Of a stretch of 64,000 bases of DNA, positions 42,935 through 52,451 are shown in pieces. Each line of letters starts with the position of its first letter. Within the stretch, counting starts at the first letter, position 1. The stretch lies in contig OZ220698.1 of NCBI GenBank assembly GCA_965116555.1, positions 372,001 to 436,000 on the forward strand, in the 5' to 3' direction. The position numbers and the translations under genes are program-made. Source of the stretch: DAOUJH01 sp965116555. GTDB lineage: Bacteria > Chloroflexota > Dehalococcoidia > Lucifugimonadales > QGNO01. A model generated the notes under the pieces. That model did not search any database. It worked only from the letters and a program-made list of their open reading frames with translations, and was not told where the DNA came from.

Positions 42935-45067
42935 ATGACTTCCAACCAGTACTGGTGGTCAGGTCAGTTGAGCCTTAAGGCTCTCCGCCTGAACTCTCCC
43001 CTGTCTGATCCCATGGACAAGGATTTCGACTATACGGAGGCGGTCAAGACGATTGACGTCGATGCCCTGAAGAAGGACATCGAAGAGGTGATGACAACCT
43101 CACAGGACTGGTGGCCGGCGGACTACGGCCATTACGGGCCTCTCTTCATCCGCATGACATGGCATGCCGCAGGCACATACCGCATAAGCGACGGTCGCGG
43201 CGGCGGAGGCTCAGGCCACCAGCGCTTTGCGCCTCTCAACAGCTGGCCCGACAACGGGAACCTGGATAAGGCGCGGCGTCTGCTCTGGCCGGTTAAGCAA
43301 AAGTATGGCCGGAATCTCTCCTGGGCCGACCTCATCATCTTCGCGGGCAACTGCGCTCTCGAGTCGATGGGCTTCAAGACCTTCGGTTTCGCCTTCGGGC
43401 GCCCGGATGTCTGGGAGGCTGACGAGACGGACTGGGGCTCTGAGGAAACGTGGCTCGGTGACGAGCGCCACAACGACGATGGAGACCTCCAGGGACCCCT
43501 TGGTGCCGACCACATGGGCCTTATCTACGTGAACCCGGAGGGGCCGGGCGGCAACCCCGATCCCGTCGCCGCCTCTAAGTTCATCCGCCAGACGTTCAAG
43601 CGCATGGCCATGAATGACGAGGAGACCGTTGCGCTCATCGCAGGCGGGCACACCTTCGGCAAAGCGCATGGCGCTGCTCCCGAGAGCAACGTTGGGCCGG
43701 AGCCGGAGGGAGCAGGCATAAGCGAGCAGGGACTCGGCTGGAGCAACAGCCACGGCAGCGGCGTAGCCGGTGACGCCATCACCAGCGGCCTGGAAGGCGC
43801 TTGGACCACCAACCCCGTGAAGTGGGACAACAACTTCTTGGAGAACCTGCACGGCCTCGAATGGGAGTTGACGAAGAGTCCCGCCGGGAAGTCGCAGTAC
43901 ACTCCCGCCAATGCATCTTCAGTGGCCACCGTGCCGGACGCGCATGACCCCTCTAAGAAGCACGCTCCCATGATGCTCACCACGGACATCTCACTGCGAA
44001 CGGATCCGGCTTACGCAGAGATTTCAAGACGCTTCCTGGAGAACCCGGCGGAACTTGCAGACGCTTTCGCCAGGGCGTGGTTCAAGCTTATCCACCGCGA
44101 TATGGGGCCTCGCAGCCGCTACGTAGGGCCGCTGGTTCCGGAAGAGCCGCTGTTGTGGCAAGACCCCGTCCCTGACGTGGATCACGAGCTGATCGAAGAG
44201 CAGGACGTCGCTGACCTCAAGGCGAAGGTTCTCGCCTCGGGGCTGACCGTTTCCCAGCTAGTCTCGACTGCCTGGGCGTCGGCGGCATCGTTCAGAGGCA
44301 CCGACAAGCGCGGCGGAGCCAACGGAGCGCGCATACGCCTCGCGCCGCAGAGAGACTGGGAGGTGAACGATCCGGCGGCGCTGAGTGGCGTGCTGCGGAC
44401 GCTGGAAGGCATTCAGTCGGAGTTCAATGCCTCACAGAGCGGTGGGAAGAGGGTCTCTCTCGCTGACCTCATCGTCCTCGCCGGATGCGCAGGCGTCGAA
44501 CAGGCTGCGCGGAACGCCGGTCATGACCTGCGAGTCCCCTTTGCGCCGGGCCGCACGGATGCGACGCAAGAGTGGACTGACACGGAGTCCTTCCAGGTGC
44601 TGGAACCCAAGGCGGACGGGTTCCGAAACTACGTTCAGGCAGGTCAGGAAGGGAAGCCGGAAGAACTGCTGGTAGAGCGAGCATGCATGCTGACGCTCAC
44701 TGCTCCGGAAATGACTGCGCTGGTTGGCGGCCTGCGCGTCCTGGGTGCGAACACCGGGCAGTCTGCGCACGGAGTCCTCACCGATCGGCCGGGGGCGCTG
44801 ACCAATGACTTCTTCGTCAACCTGCTCGACATGAACACCGAGTGGGGCGCTGCCTCTTCGTCTCAGGACGAGTTTGAGGGGCATGACCGCCAAAGCGGTG
44901 AGGTCAAGTGGACTGGCACCAGGGTCGACCTGGTATTCGGCTCCAACTCCGAGCTGCGGGCGCTAGCGGAGCTCTACGGGTGTGACGACGGGCAGGAGCA
45001 GTTCCTACGCGACTTTGTGGCCGCGTGGAACAAGGTAATGAATCTTGACCGTTTCGACCTGGCATGA
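42935..45067 (+). CDS. katG: Catalase-peroxidase
   Basis: 710 residues, standard length for this bifunctional haem enzyme. Distal haem residues are in IRMTWHAAGTYR (Arg, Trp, His), and the proximal His is in GGHTFGKAHG. The Trp-Tyr-Met adduct partners needed for catalase activity are present: the Trp above, the Tyr in MGLIYVNPEG and the Met in FKRMAMNDEE. The second, non-catalytic peroxidase-like half follows. AAAGGAG lies before the ATG. It removes hydrogen peroxide, implying oxygen exposure. Confidence 0.97.
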   Translation: MTSNQYWWSGQLSLKALRLNSPLSDPMDKDFDYTEAVKTIDVDALKKDIEEVMTTSQDWWPADYGHYGPLFIRMTWHAAGTYRISDGRGGGGSGHQRFAPLNSWPDNGNLDKARRLLWPVKQKYGRNLSWADLIIFAGNCALESMGFKTFGFAFGRPDVWEADETDWGSEETWLGDERHNDDGDLQGPLGADHMGLIYVNPEGPGGNPDPVAASKFIRQTFKRMAMNDEETVALIAGGHTFGKAHGAAPESNVGPEPEGAGISEQGLGWSNSHGSGVAGDAITSGLEGAWTTNPVKWDNNFLENLHGLEWELTKSPAGKSQYTPANASSVATVPDAHDPSKKHAPMMLTTDISLRTDPAYAEISRRFLENPAELADAFARAWFKLIHRDMGPRSRYVGPLVPEEPLLWQDPVPDVDHELIEEQDVADLKAKVLASGLTVSQLVSTAWASAASFRGTDKRGGANGARIRLAPQRDWEVNDPAALSGVLRTLEGIQSEFNASQSGGKRVSLADLIVLAGCAGVEQAARNAGHDLRVPFAPGRTDATQEWTDTESFQVLEPKADGFRNYVQAGQEGKPEELLVERACMLTLTAPEMTALVGGLRVLGANTGQSAHGVLTDRPGALTNDFFVNLLDMNTEWGAASSSQDEFEGHDRQSGEVKWTGTRVDLVFGSNSELRALAELYGCDDGQEQFLRDFVAAWNKVMNLDRFDLA

Positions 45068-45151
45068 CCCCCAGGCAATACTTGTAACGGTCCTAATCCG
45101 CTAATATCGGGAGAACAATGGGCGGTTCAAACGCTGTGTCGAAGGAGCACT

Positions 45152-45931
45152 ATGACTGAAGAGAACAGATCATCGCAGGGCGCTGCTGAGCAGTTCGGCA
45201 GGCAGGCGGAGCATTACGCGGTAAGCACCGGCGTGCACGCCCACAGTGAGGGGCTGGACATAATACAGGAGTACGCGTCACTGGGCGACCGCGGCGTTGC
45301 GGTGGACATAGCCACCGGAGCGGGATTCACCGCCTTTGCCGTCTCTCCATACGTGGAGCGGGTGCTCGCCACCGATATAGCGGCCGGAATGCTGCAACAG
45401 GCCGGACAGTTGGCCGGTGAGCGAAGCCTGGACAACGTGGAGCTTGCCTTTGTTGAGGCGGAACACATGCCTTTTGCCGATGAGTCTTTGGACATGGTGA
45501 CGTGCCGTCAGGCGGCGCACCACTTCTACGACCTTCCCCAAGCGTTGCAGGAGATCAACCGCGTGCTCAAGCCCGGAGGGGTGTTCCTGTTGAGCGACAC
45601 TTGCGCTCCTGAAGAGGAGGCTGTGGCGGAGTGGATGAACGATGTTGAGCTGAGGCGCGATGTATCTCACGTTTGGGATAGAAAGCAGTCGGAGTGGCGC
45701 GACATGCTGCAAGAAATCGGACTGGAGGTAACCCACCTCCAGATGGTCAGAGTTCACCTGGAGTTCAACGACTGGGTGAACCGCTCGGCTACCCCGGAGG
45801 AAAAGATCGAACCCTTGAGAAGGGACTTCCTATCGGCCTCTGAAGCCGTTGTCGACGCTTTTGGCATAGAGCCCGAAGGGGATGGCATCAACTTCAGCTG
45901 GCCGGTGGTGGTGTTGCGGGCCGTGAAATAG
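45152..45931 (+). CDS. Class I SAM-dependent methyltransferase
   Basis: 259 residues. Motif I is VAVDIATGAGFTAFA, the acidic loop is VLATDIAAGML, and post-motifs include MPFADESLDMVTCRQAAHHF and RVLKPGGVFLLSDTC, typical of UbiE/Methyltransf_11 proteins. The acceptor is unknown. AAGGAG precedes the ATG. It lies 84 bases after katG and converges on the UroD-like gene across a perfect hairpin. Confidence 0.88.
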   Translation: MTEENRSSQGAAEQFGRQAEHYAVSTGVHAHSEGLDIIQEYASLGDRGVAVDIATGAGFTAFAVSPYVERVLATDIAAGMLQQAGQLAGERSLDNVELAFVEAEHMPFADESLDMVTCRQAAHHFYDLPQALQEINRVLKPGGVFLLSDTCAPEEEAVAEWMNDVELRRDVSHVWDRKQSEWRDMLQEIGLEVTHLQMVRVHLEFNDWVNRSATPEEKIEPLRRDFLSASEAVVDAFGIEPEGDGINFSWPVVVLRAVK

Positions 45932-45949
45932 TACGGAAGACGGCCCAGG

Positions 45950-45990
45950 TTTCCGCTCATGGTGAGCCTGTCGAACCACATGAGCGGAAA
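45950..45990. repeat. Perfect hairpin with GAGCCTGTCGAA core
   Basis: TTTCCGCTCATG (45950-45961) and CATGAGCGGAAA (45979-45990) are perfectly complementary around GTGAGCCTGTCGAACCA. The core GAGCCTGTCGAA recurs at 60063-60074. The hairpin lies between convergent genes and could stop transcription from either side; the core is also known as a dispersed small repeat in other bacteria. Confidence 0.6.
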
Positions 45991-46035
45991 GATTACGGCC
46001 TCATTCCTCCCGGATTTGCCCTGCAATCAAGCCGT

Positions 46036-47019
46036 CTATACCGCTTTGCGCAACGCTTCCAAGTTTACCCCTGGACAGCGCGGCGAAATTGAGCACGTGG
46101 AACTGATCAACAAACTCCGGCCCTCAGTCTGATCCACCGCCTCGTTGACTTCGCCGTCGACTGACCCGGGTTGGCCGTTCAGGAGTGTTTCGCGGCTGAT
46201 GCCCCCCATGAGAGGTTTGCTTGTTAAAGCGCAGGCTTCTTCAAGAGAAGCGTTGGTGGCGTCCTGCGTGTCCCAGTTGAAGGCTTGAACGGGGTAATCG
46301 ATGAGGTCGCGCAGCATGTTGTTGCTGCGGCAAACGTGAAGCACGTTGAACCAGGCGTCTTTGGCCGCGTCGAGGACGCGCAGATCATAGGGACGGCCAA
46401 ACTCCGCGTACTCTTCGCTGGTGATGAGGTCCGTGGTAGCCCACGACGTGGTCGCGAAGAAGATGCCGTCTGCGCCCGCGTTCAGTATTTCACTGGTGTA
46501 GTTGCAAAAGGTCTCGGTGACCACCTCAAGGACGGAGTGAATCCTTTCCGGGTGACTTCGCATGTGCTCCACAAAAGTACCCTCCGACTCCACCAGGCGT
46601 CCCGCGATCGAGATGGGGTTGAATACCGTCATTATGAAAGGCGCGTCACCGGCTAGGCCTTTCCTTATATCGCTCAGGGCCTTCAGATGTTCATCGAGGA
46701 CACCCGCGGTTGCTTTCAGAGGCTCGATGTGCTCCCATTGTTCAGGCGAACCGACCGGCACGTCTAGCGCAGTCGGGCCCTCGCTGGGGTCTGCGGGATA
46801 GCGGAATGTGGCGCCCCAGTCTTCGACGTGATACTGAGCCCGCGGGTTCACCTTCATGAAGTCCCAGTCGTATTGCCGCTGGAAGCCAAGCATCGAATCG
46901 ACAAGGCCTTGGACAGTCGTTTCTTTGTCGTAGAAATGCCGCCACACACTGATGGGAGGCCGGTCAACCGTTTCGCCTTCAAGCACCGCTTGTACTCGTT
47001 CTCGCTTTGTCAAAGTCAT
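46036..47019 (-). CDS. Uroporphyrinogen decarboxylase family protein
   Basis: 327 residues with a UroD-like TIM barrel: MTLTKRERVQAVLEGETVDRPPISVWRHF starts the fold, and the end has STCSISPRCPGVNLEAL, like the corrinoid/MtaA-CmuA methyltransferase branch rather than true HemE. A role in methyl transfer from a corrinoid or in demethylation is possible, and a cobalamin operon lies 14 kb away, but substrates are unknown. GGAGG precedes the ATG, 12 bases after the small basic gene. Confidence 0.85.
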   Translation of the reverse strand: MTLTKRERVQAVLEGETVDRPPISVWRHFYDKETTVQGLVDSMLGFQRQYDWDFMKVNPRAQYHVEDWGATFRYPADPSEGPTALDVPVGSPEQWEHIEPLKATAGVLDEHLKALSDIRKGLAGDAPFIMTVFNPISIAGRLVESEGTFVEHMRSHPERIHSVLEVVTETFCNYTSEILNAGADGIFFATTSWATTDLITSEEYAEFGRPYDLRVLDAAKDAWFNVLHVCRSNNMLRDLIDYPVQAFNWDTQDATNASLEEACALTSKPLMGGISRETLLNGQPGSVDGEVNEAVDQTEGRSLLISSTCSISPRCPGVNLEALRKAV

Positions 47020-47028
47020 TAGGACCTC

Positions 47029-47187
47029 CTAAGTGCCCTTTTCTCCATGTTCCTTCAATCGCTCGGCGCGGCGGCGGGCGATCTCTTGCAGCAGCCGTAC
47101 ACCTCTGCCGGTAACGCGCATCTTTCGCTTGCTTTGCCTCTTCCGCTCCCGCCGGTCTGCTTTGGTTTCGGGCTCTTCACCTACCAT
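47029..47187 (-). CDS. Small basic protein of 52 residues
   Basis: The frame from ATG 47187 to TAG encodes a very Lys/Arg-rich protein, with RKRQSKRKMRVTGRGVRLL followed by QEIARRRAERLKEHG. The K-x-K-M-(R/K)-V-(T/S)-G-(R/K)-x-V pattern resembles tiny basic proteins annotated as hypothetical in several phyla; a nucleic-acid or ribosome role is possible. Its stop merges with the UroD-like gene's ribosome site (12 bases before that ATG), supporting cotranscription. No good ribosome site lies upstream of it. Confidence 0.55.
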   Translation of the reverse strand: MVGEEPETKADRRERKRQSKRKMRVTGRGVRLLQEIARRRAERLKEHGEKGT

Positions 47188-47283
47188 AACCCGATGGTAA
47201 GACAACATTCGCCCTCAAAGCAAACTGATGCCAGATAGGATGATTTGGGTTACCATGTCCAAAGTCGTTTAGAGGACGCAACC

Positions 47284-48726
47284 ATGGACAAGCGACGCTT
47301 GGTGAAACAGCTCCAACACATCGTGGGCAAGCGGTCGGTGATTCACCATCCCGACGACCTGCTGGTCTTCGAGTACGACGGTTCCGTCGATAGGGGACTG
47401 CCCGTCGCCGTGGTCTTTCCCGCTTCCACCGATGAGGTGTCGCGGATAGTGGGACTGGCGGGCAGGGAGAGCCTGCCCGTAGTACCGAGGGGCGCTGGCA
47501 CCGGGCTGTCCGGCGGCGCAATAGCCTCCGAGGGTGGTATAGAGCTGGCCCTGACCAGGATGCGTTCCATTCTGGAGATAGACCCCCTGAATAGAATAGC
47601 CGTGGTCGAGCCCGGCGTCGTGAATCTTGACTTGTCGGTGGCCGCTTCCCGGTACGGCCTCTATTTCGCCCCCGATCCTTCCAGCCAGCGCGCTTGCACG
47701 ATAGGCGGGAACGTGGCCGAGAACTCCGGAGGGCCTCACTGCCTGCGCTACGGGGTAACCACGAACCACGTGCTGTCTCTAGAGGTGGTGTTGGAGGACG
47801 GGTCAGTGGTCTGGCTGGGCGACCCTTACCGTGGTCGCCCCGGGTACGACTTGGTAGGAGCCTTCGTTGGTTCAGAGGGGATGATGGGGGTGGTTACGAA
47901 GGCGGTGGTGGGTCTGCTACCCGCTCCGCAATCGGTGAAGACGATGCTTGCCGTGTTCAGCGATATCGAGCAGGCCAGCAAGGCCGTATCGGCGGTCATT
48001 GCCGGAGGGCTGATACCCACGGCAATGGAGATGATGGATAGCCTGGCCATAAAGGCGGTGGAAACGGCAATGAACTTTGGGTATCCCAAGGACGCCGGAG
48101 CAATATTGCTTATAGAGGTGGATGGCTTGGAGGTGGATGTGGATGAAGCGGCCGCCATGGTGCGGGAGATTTGCCTTGGCGCGGGGGCCACTGACGTAAC
48201 GGAAGCAAGCGAGGCCGCGGAACGGGAACGACTCTGGGCGGGAAGGAAGGGCGCACTGGGTGCGCTGGGTACCCTGGCGCCGAACTACTATCTGGTGGAC
48301 GGCGTGGTGCCAAGGTCAAAGCTTCCCGATGTGCTGCGCAGGGTAGGGGAGATCAGCGAGGAGTACGGTTTGCCCGTAGCCAACGTGTTTCACGCCGGAG
48401 ACGGCAACCTGCACCCCTGCATTGTTTTTGATGAGAGGCAGCCCGGCCAGACGGAGCGAGTCATAGAGGCCGGTGGCAAAATCCTGGAGGTATGCATAGA
48501 CGCCGGCGGAGTCCTCACCGGCGAGCACGGTGTCGGTCTGGAGAAGAAGGCGTACATGCCCCTGATGTTCGGCGACGCCGATATGGATGCAATGCTCCAG
48601 CTAAAAGAGACCTTTGCCCCCGAGGGCCTGTTCAATCCCGGCAAGATGTTCCCTGACGGCGCATCCTGTCTGGATGCCGGACAGCAAGCGGCTATGAGCA
48701 GAGCCGGTGTCGGAGCCTGGGTGTGA
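47284..48726 (+). CDS. glcD: FAD-binding oxidase, glycolate oxidase GlcD-like subunit
   Basis: 480 residues. The N-terminal FAD-binding PCMH domain has PVVPRGAGTGLSGGA and PSSQRACTIGGNVAENSGG. The C-terminal FAD-oxidase-C domain carries GDGNLHPCIVFD and GEHGVGLEKK. This family oxidises 2-hydroxyacids such as glycolate or D-lactate. ATG 47284 follows AGAGGAC; an earlier in-frame TTG was rejected. It begins a run with glcE and glcF overlapping or abutting. Confidence 0.9.
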   Translation: MDKRRLVKQLQHIVGKRSVIHHPDDLLVFEYDGSVDRGLPVAVVFPASTDEVSRIVGLAGRESLPVVPRGAGTGLSGGAIASEGGIELALTRMRSILEIDPLNRIAVVEPGVVNLDLSVAASRYGLYFAPDPSSQRACTIGGNVAENSGGPHCLRYGVTTNHVLSLEVVLEDGSVVWLGDPYRGRPGYDLVGAFVGSEGMMGVVTKAVVGLLPAPQSVKTMLAVFSDIEQASKAVSAVIAGGLIPTAMEMMDSLAIKAVETAMNFGYPKDAGAILLIEVDGLEVDVDEAAAMVREICLGAGATDVTEASEAAERERLWAGRKGALGALGTLAPNYYLVDGVVPRSKLPDVLRRVGEISEEYGLPVANVFHAGDGNLHPCIVFDERQPGQTERVIEAGGKILEVCIDAGGVLTGEHGVGLEKKAYMPLMFGDADMDAMLQLKETFAPEGLFNPGKMFPDGASCLDAGQQAAMSRAGVGAWV

Positions 48727-50024
48727 TGACGTCTCCTGCCCAAATGCGGGAAATGCTCGGCCATGTGATGAACGGGACTTCCCTTGCTCCCGACTCTGAC
48801 CTGTCCCGTTACGCTGTGGATGGCCTAGCTCCCAAAGCCGCAGTTTTCCCCGCTTCTGAAGAAGAGCTGTCCGCCTTGCTCAAAGAGGCAAACGAAAAAC
48901 GTTGGGCCGTATCGCCCAGAGGGTCGGGGAACGCCGTACGGTTGGGGAATCTGCCCGAAAGACTGGACGTTGTGGTTGGAACAGAAATGCTGCCGCAGCT
49001 CATGGATCATAACCCCGGCGATTTGACGGTAAGCGTGGGCGCGGGGACTAACTTCGGACTGTTGCAGGAGCGTCTCGCGAAACAGGGCCAGTGGCTGCCG
49101 CTGGACCCGCCGCTGGCCGGTAGCAGGACCGTGGGCGGCGTGCTTGCCGCCAACCTGTCCGGGCCGCTGAGCCTTTCCTACGGCGGAGCCCGTGATTTTG
49201 TGCTGGGAGTGAGGATTGCAAGCGCCGATGGGGCCGTTACCAAGAGCGGTGGAAACGTGGTCAAGAACGTCACAGGGTTCGATTTGCCCAAGGTGCACAT
49301 AGGCGCTCTGGGGACGCTGGGAATAATATTGCAGGCCACGTTCAAGGTGCTCCCATTTCCCAAAGAGGATATGACTCTGGCCGCTGAGTTCGACGATTTG
49401 GGTAAGGCGGTAGACGCCTGCCACCAGATCGCTCGTTCTCAATATGCAGGTGAAGCCGTAGAGTTGATCAAGGGAGGCGATGGACGGAACCGGATCTACG
49501 CCCGTTTCTTAGGTTCAGTCCCCTCTGTGGAAGTTCGACTCGAGAAAGGGAAGTCCCTGTTGGAGCAGGCCGGGGCGAAGGACGTCAACACCCTTGCCCA
49601 AGATGAGGCAAAGACGCTCTGGAACGCCGTCACCGATTTTGGGTGGGACGACAGAGCCGAAGAAGGAGCGCTGCTCAGCTTGGGGCACCTCCCATCTAAG
49701 ACCAACTCCGTAGTCGGCGCGGTATCCGAATATTGCGCGCGGAACGGCCACACCCTGGAAATCGCCGCTGGACCGGCGCGGGGCGTCGTGAAGTGCAAGA
49801 TTGGAGCTTCCTGTAATCAGATGGGAGACGTGGTAACCGACCTTAGAAGCATAGCCTCATCCGTCGGTGGCTATGCACTGGTGGAGCGCGCGCCTCTGCA
49901 GGCAAAGGCCGATCTGGACGTGTGGGGCGACCCAGGCCAAGCCCTGCATCTGATGCGGCGATTGAAGGACAGAATGGACCCCAACCGTATTCTCAATCCC
50001 GGCAGATACGTGGGAGGCATCTGA
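48726..50024 (+). CDS. glcE: FAD-binding subunit, GlcE-like
   Basis: 432 residues. A second, smaller FAD-binding PCMH-type protein: AVSPRGSGNAVRLGN, DPPLAGSRTVGGVLAANLSGP and RDFVLGVRIASADGAV. The C-terminal half has no recognised catalytic motif. In glycolate oxidase complexes GlcE partners GlcD. Its ATG overlaps the glcD stop (TGATG), so translation is probably coupled. Confidence 0.88.
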   Translation: MTSPAQMREMLGHVMNGTSLAPDSDLSRYAVDGLAPKAAVFPASEEELSALLKEANEKRWAVSPRGSGNAVRLGNLPERLDVVVGTEMLPQLMDHNPGDLTVSVGAGTNFGLLQERLAKQGQWLPLDPPLAGSRTVGGVLAANLSGPLSLSYGGARDFVLGVRIASADGAVTKSGGNVVKNVTGFDLPKVHIGALGTLGIILQATFKVLPFPKEDMTLAAEFDDLGKAVDACHQIARSQYAGEAVELIKGGDGRNRIYARFLGSVPSVEVRLEKGKSLLEQAGAKDVNTLAQDEAKTLWNAVTDFGWDDRAEEGALLSLGHLPSKTNSVVGAVSEYCARNGHTLEIAAGPARGVVKCKIGASCNQMGDVVTDLRSIASSVGGYALVERAPLQAKADLDVWGDPGQALHLMRRLKDRMDPNRILNPGRYVGGI

Positions 50025-50025
50025 G

Positions 50026-51309
50026 GTGGTGCGGCAACAGACCCCGGACCATCCCGTCTTTGCCGGACCTCGTGATGAAGACCTGTACAAGTGCGTGCAT
50101 TGCGGTCTCTGCCTCAATGCCTGTCCCACATATCTGGAGACTGGCCTTGAAACCGAATCGCCGCGTGGACGTATCGCGCTTATGAAGGCGGTGGGTGAAG
50201 GCCGCGTCTCCTATACCAGCCATGTGACGTCGCACATGGACTTGTGCTTGCAATGCCGCGCCTGTGAAGTGGTCTGTCCTTCCGGCGTACCCTTCGGCAG
50301 GCTGATGGAGGCGACGCGGGAAGAGATATCCCTGCAAAAGAGAGCGCCTTTGTGGAGAAGATTCGCTTTGAATCTCGTCTTTCACCATCTCCTGTCTTAT
50401 CCCGGGCGATTGTATGCCTTGGGCACGGCGCTGCGGCTATACCAGCGCACCGGGCTGCCCAAGCTGCTCCGTCGTGTCCCTTGGATGGTCGGCAGGTTCC
50501 ACAGGCAGCTGCCAAATCTGCCTGCCGCGTTCTTCAAACCGACGGGGGACGTTGCTGCCCCACCTGTCGAAGTCAGGGCCAGGGTCGTCCTGCTCTCCGG
50601 CTGCGTCATGCCGCTGACCCATGGCCCGACCATGGAGGCCGCCGTGCGCGTGCTTGCAAGGAACGGCTGTCAGGTGTCAGTGCCCCCGGAACAGGTCTGC
50701 TGCGGCGCTTTGAATCTGCACGGTGGAGACAAGCGGCAGGCACAGAGCATGGCGCGTCGAAATATCGATGTTTTCTTGAAAGCGGATGTGGACGCCGTGG
50801 TGGTGGCGTCGGCGGGGTGCGGCTCCACGATGAAGGAGTACGACGACCTTTTGCGCGACGACCCTGAATATGCCGGGAAAGCGCAAGCCATCAGCGCCAA
50901 AGTCAAGGACATCTCCGAGTTCTTGGTCGACTTGCCTTGGGAACCCCCCAAGGGCAAGCTGCCCATGCTGGTAACGTACCAGGATGCCTGCCATCTGGCC
51001 CACGCCCAGCGCATCACGGAAGCGCCTCGCCGCTTGCTCCGATCGATACCCGGTCTGCAACTGGTGGAGATGGAAGCTTCCAGCCGCTGTTGTGGAGCAG
51101 CCGGTCTGTACAGCACGTTGCAGCCGGAGATGTCGCGGCAGCTTCAGAGGAACAAGGTATTGTCTGTGCTGGCCACGGGTTCGGAGGTGATGGCTACGGC
51201 CAATCCAGGTTGCGCAATTCAAATGGAGACGGGACTTTGGGAGGCAGGCAGCCCGGTTACGGTGAGCCACGTAATAGACCTTTTGGATCAGGCTTACGCC
51301 TTGGAGTAG
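50026..51309 (+). CDS. glcF: Iron-sulfur subunit, GlcF-like
   Basis: 427 residues. Two [4Fe-4S] ferredoxin motifs near the start (CVHCGLCLNACP, CLQCRACEVVCPSG) precede two CCG-type cysteine domains (VLLSGCVMPLTH, VCCGALNLH; YQDACHLAHAQ, SRCCGAAGLY). It passes electrons from the flavin subunits to the respiratory chain. Start GTG at 50026 follows GGGAGG, two bases after glcE. Downstream is the arylsulfotransferase-like gene. Confidence 0.92.
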   Translation: MVRQQTPDHPVFAGPRDEDLYKCVHCGLCLNACPTYLETGLETESPRGRIALMKAVGEGRVSYTSHVTSHMDLCLQCRACEVVCPSGVPFGRLMEATREEISLQKRAPLWRRFALNLVFHHLLSYPGRLYALGTALRLYQRTGLPKLLRRVPWMVGRFHRQLPNLPAAFFKPTGDVAAPPVEVRARVVLLSGCVMPLTHGPTMEAAVRVLARNGCQVSVPPEQVCCGALNLHGGDKRQAQSMARRNIDVFLKADVDAVVVASAGCGSTMKEYDDLLRDDPEYAGKAQAISAKVKDISEFLVDLPWEPPKGKLPMLVTYQDACHLAHAQRITEAPRRLLRSIPGLQLVEMEASSRCCGAAGLYSTLQPEMSRQLQRNKVLSVLATGSEVMATANPGCAIQMETGLWEAGSPVTVSHVIDLLDQAYALE

Positions 51310-51311
51310 AC

Positions 51312-52427
51312 ATGGGCTGGTCCAGACATCATCCCACGGGCCTCATATTCTCCGCCCCGCAGTTGTGCTATACGGGATATACCCTGTTTGCCAATGCCGG
51401 AGGCGGCGCGGAGCCCGGCGAGTCCGGCAAATACGCCAACTTGATAGACCTGGAAGGACGCATATGCCATCGCTGGCGCCACGATGAGAGCATCAAGTAC
51501 GGACACTTGCTCCCCAATGGGAACCTGCTCTGCCGCGTTAGACAACCGGAAACCGACGACCTTCCCGGCCATGCCGGCGGCGGCACGGCGGCGGTAATCG
51601 AGCTTGATTGGGATAGCAACGTGGTCTGGGAGTACCGCGACCCGTACCTTCACCACGATTTCGTGAGACTGCCCAGCGGCAATACGTTGCTCCTTTTCTG
51701 GCAGCGCATGCCGGAGGAGTTGCTCTCCCGCATACAGGGCGGATACGAGAAGGACGACGACGACCCGGCGGTTATGTTCGGCGACGTGATACGGGAGGTC
51801 ACACCCGGTGGAGACGTGGTCTTCGAGTGGCGTTCCTGGGAACATCTGGACCCGCATGAGGACATCATCTGCCCGTTGGAGAATAGGGAGGAGTGGACTC
51901 ATGGAAACTCGCTGGCGGTCATGCCAAACGGCGATATCGTAGTCAGCTTCAGAAAGACCAGCGTTGTCGCCATCGTGTCCAGGGAGAGCGGAGAGATCAA
52001 ATGGAGATGGGGCCCCGGCGAGATATCGCATCAGCACAATGCAACGCCACTGGACAACGGACGGCTGCTGCTGTTCGACAACGGGGCGCACCGGCGGGGC
52101 ATGGACTATTCCAGGGTGCTTGAGGTCGAACCGTTCACCGGCCAAATCGGTTGGGAGTACCAGGGGGACCCGCCCGTTTCCTTTTACAGCTATCACATCA
52201 GTGGAGCGGAGCGTCTGCCCAACGGCAACACGCTCATCTGCGAAGGCGCTCACGGGCGGTTATTTGAAGTCAGCCCGGATAAGGATATAGTCTGGGAGTA
52301 CGTAAATCCGTTCTTCTCGTCCGGTTCCGGTATGGATCGCGCCAACTGGGTGTTCCGGGCGCACAGGTACGGCCCGGATCATCCTGCCCTTGAGGGGAGA
52401 GACCTGCGGCCCAAGCTGTTGCAGTGA
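51312..52427 (+). CDS. Arylsulfotransferase-like beta-propeller protein
   Basis: 371 residues, no signal peptide. Repeated blades of the type HxDFVRLPSGNTLLLF, HGNSLAVMPNGDIVVSF, HQHNATPLDNGRLLLFDNG and ERLPNGNTLICEGAHGRLFEV match the ASST/Arylsulfotran_2 fold, in which a histidine takes the sulfate. Activity on aryl sulfates is not certain, since some members are only structural. ATG 51312 follows GGAG and lies two bases after glcF, so it belongs to the same transcript. Confidence 0.8.
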   Translation: MGWSRHHPTGLIFSAPQLCYTGYTLFANAGGGAEPGESGKYANLIDLEGRICHRWRHDESIKYGHLLPNGNLLCRVRQPETDDLPGHAGGGTAAVIELDWDSNVVWEYRDPYLHHDFVRLPSGNTLLLFWQRMPEELLSRIQGGYEKDDDDPAVMFGDVIREVTPGGDVVFEWRSWEHLDPHEDIICPLENREEWTHGNSLAVMPNGDIVVSFRKTSVVAIVSRESGEIKWRWGPGEISHQHNATPLDNGRLLLFDNGAHRRGMDYSRVLEVEPFTGQIGWEYQGDPPVSFYSYHISGAERLPNGNTLICEGAHGRLFEVSPDKDIVWEYVNPFFSSGSGMDRANWVFRAHRYGPDHPALEGRDLRPKLLQ

Positions 52428-52451
52428 ACCGGGTTATTGCAAGGAGATAAC

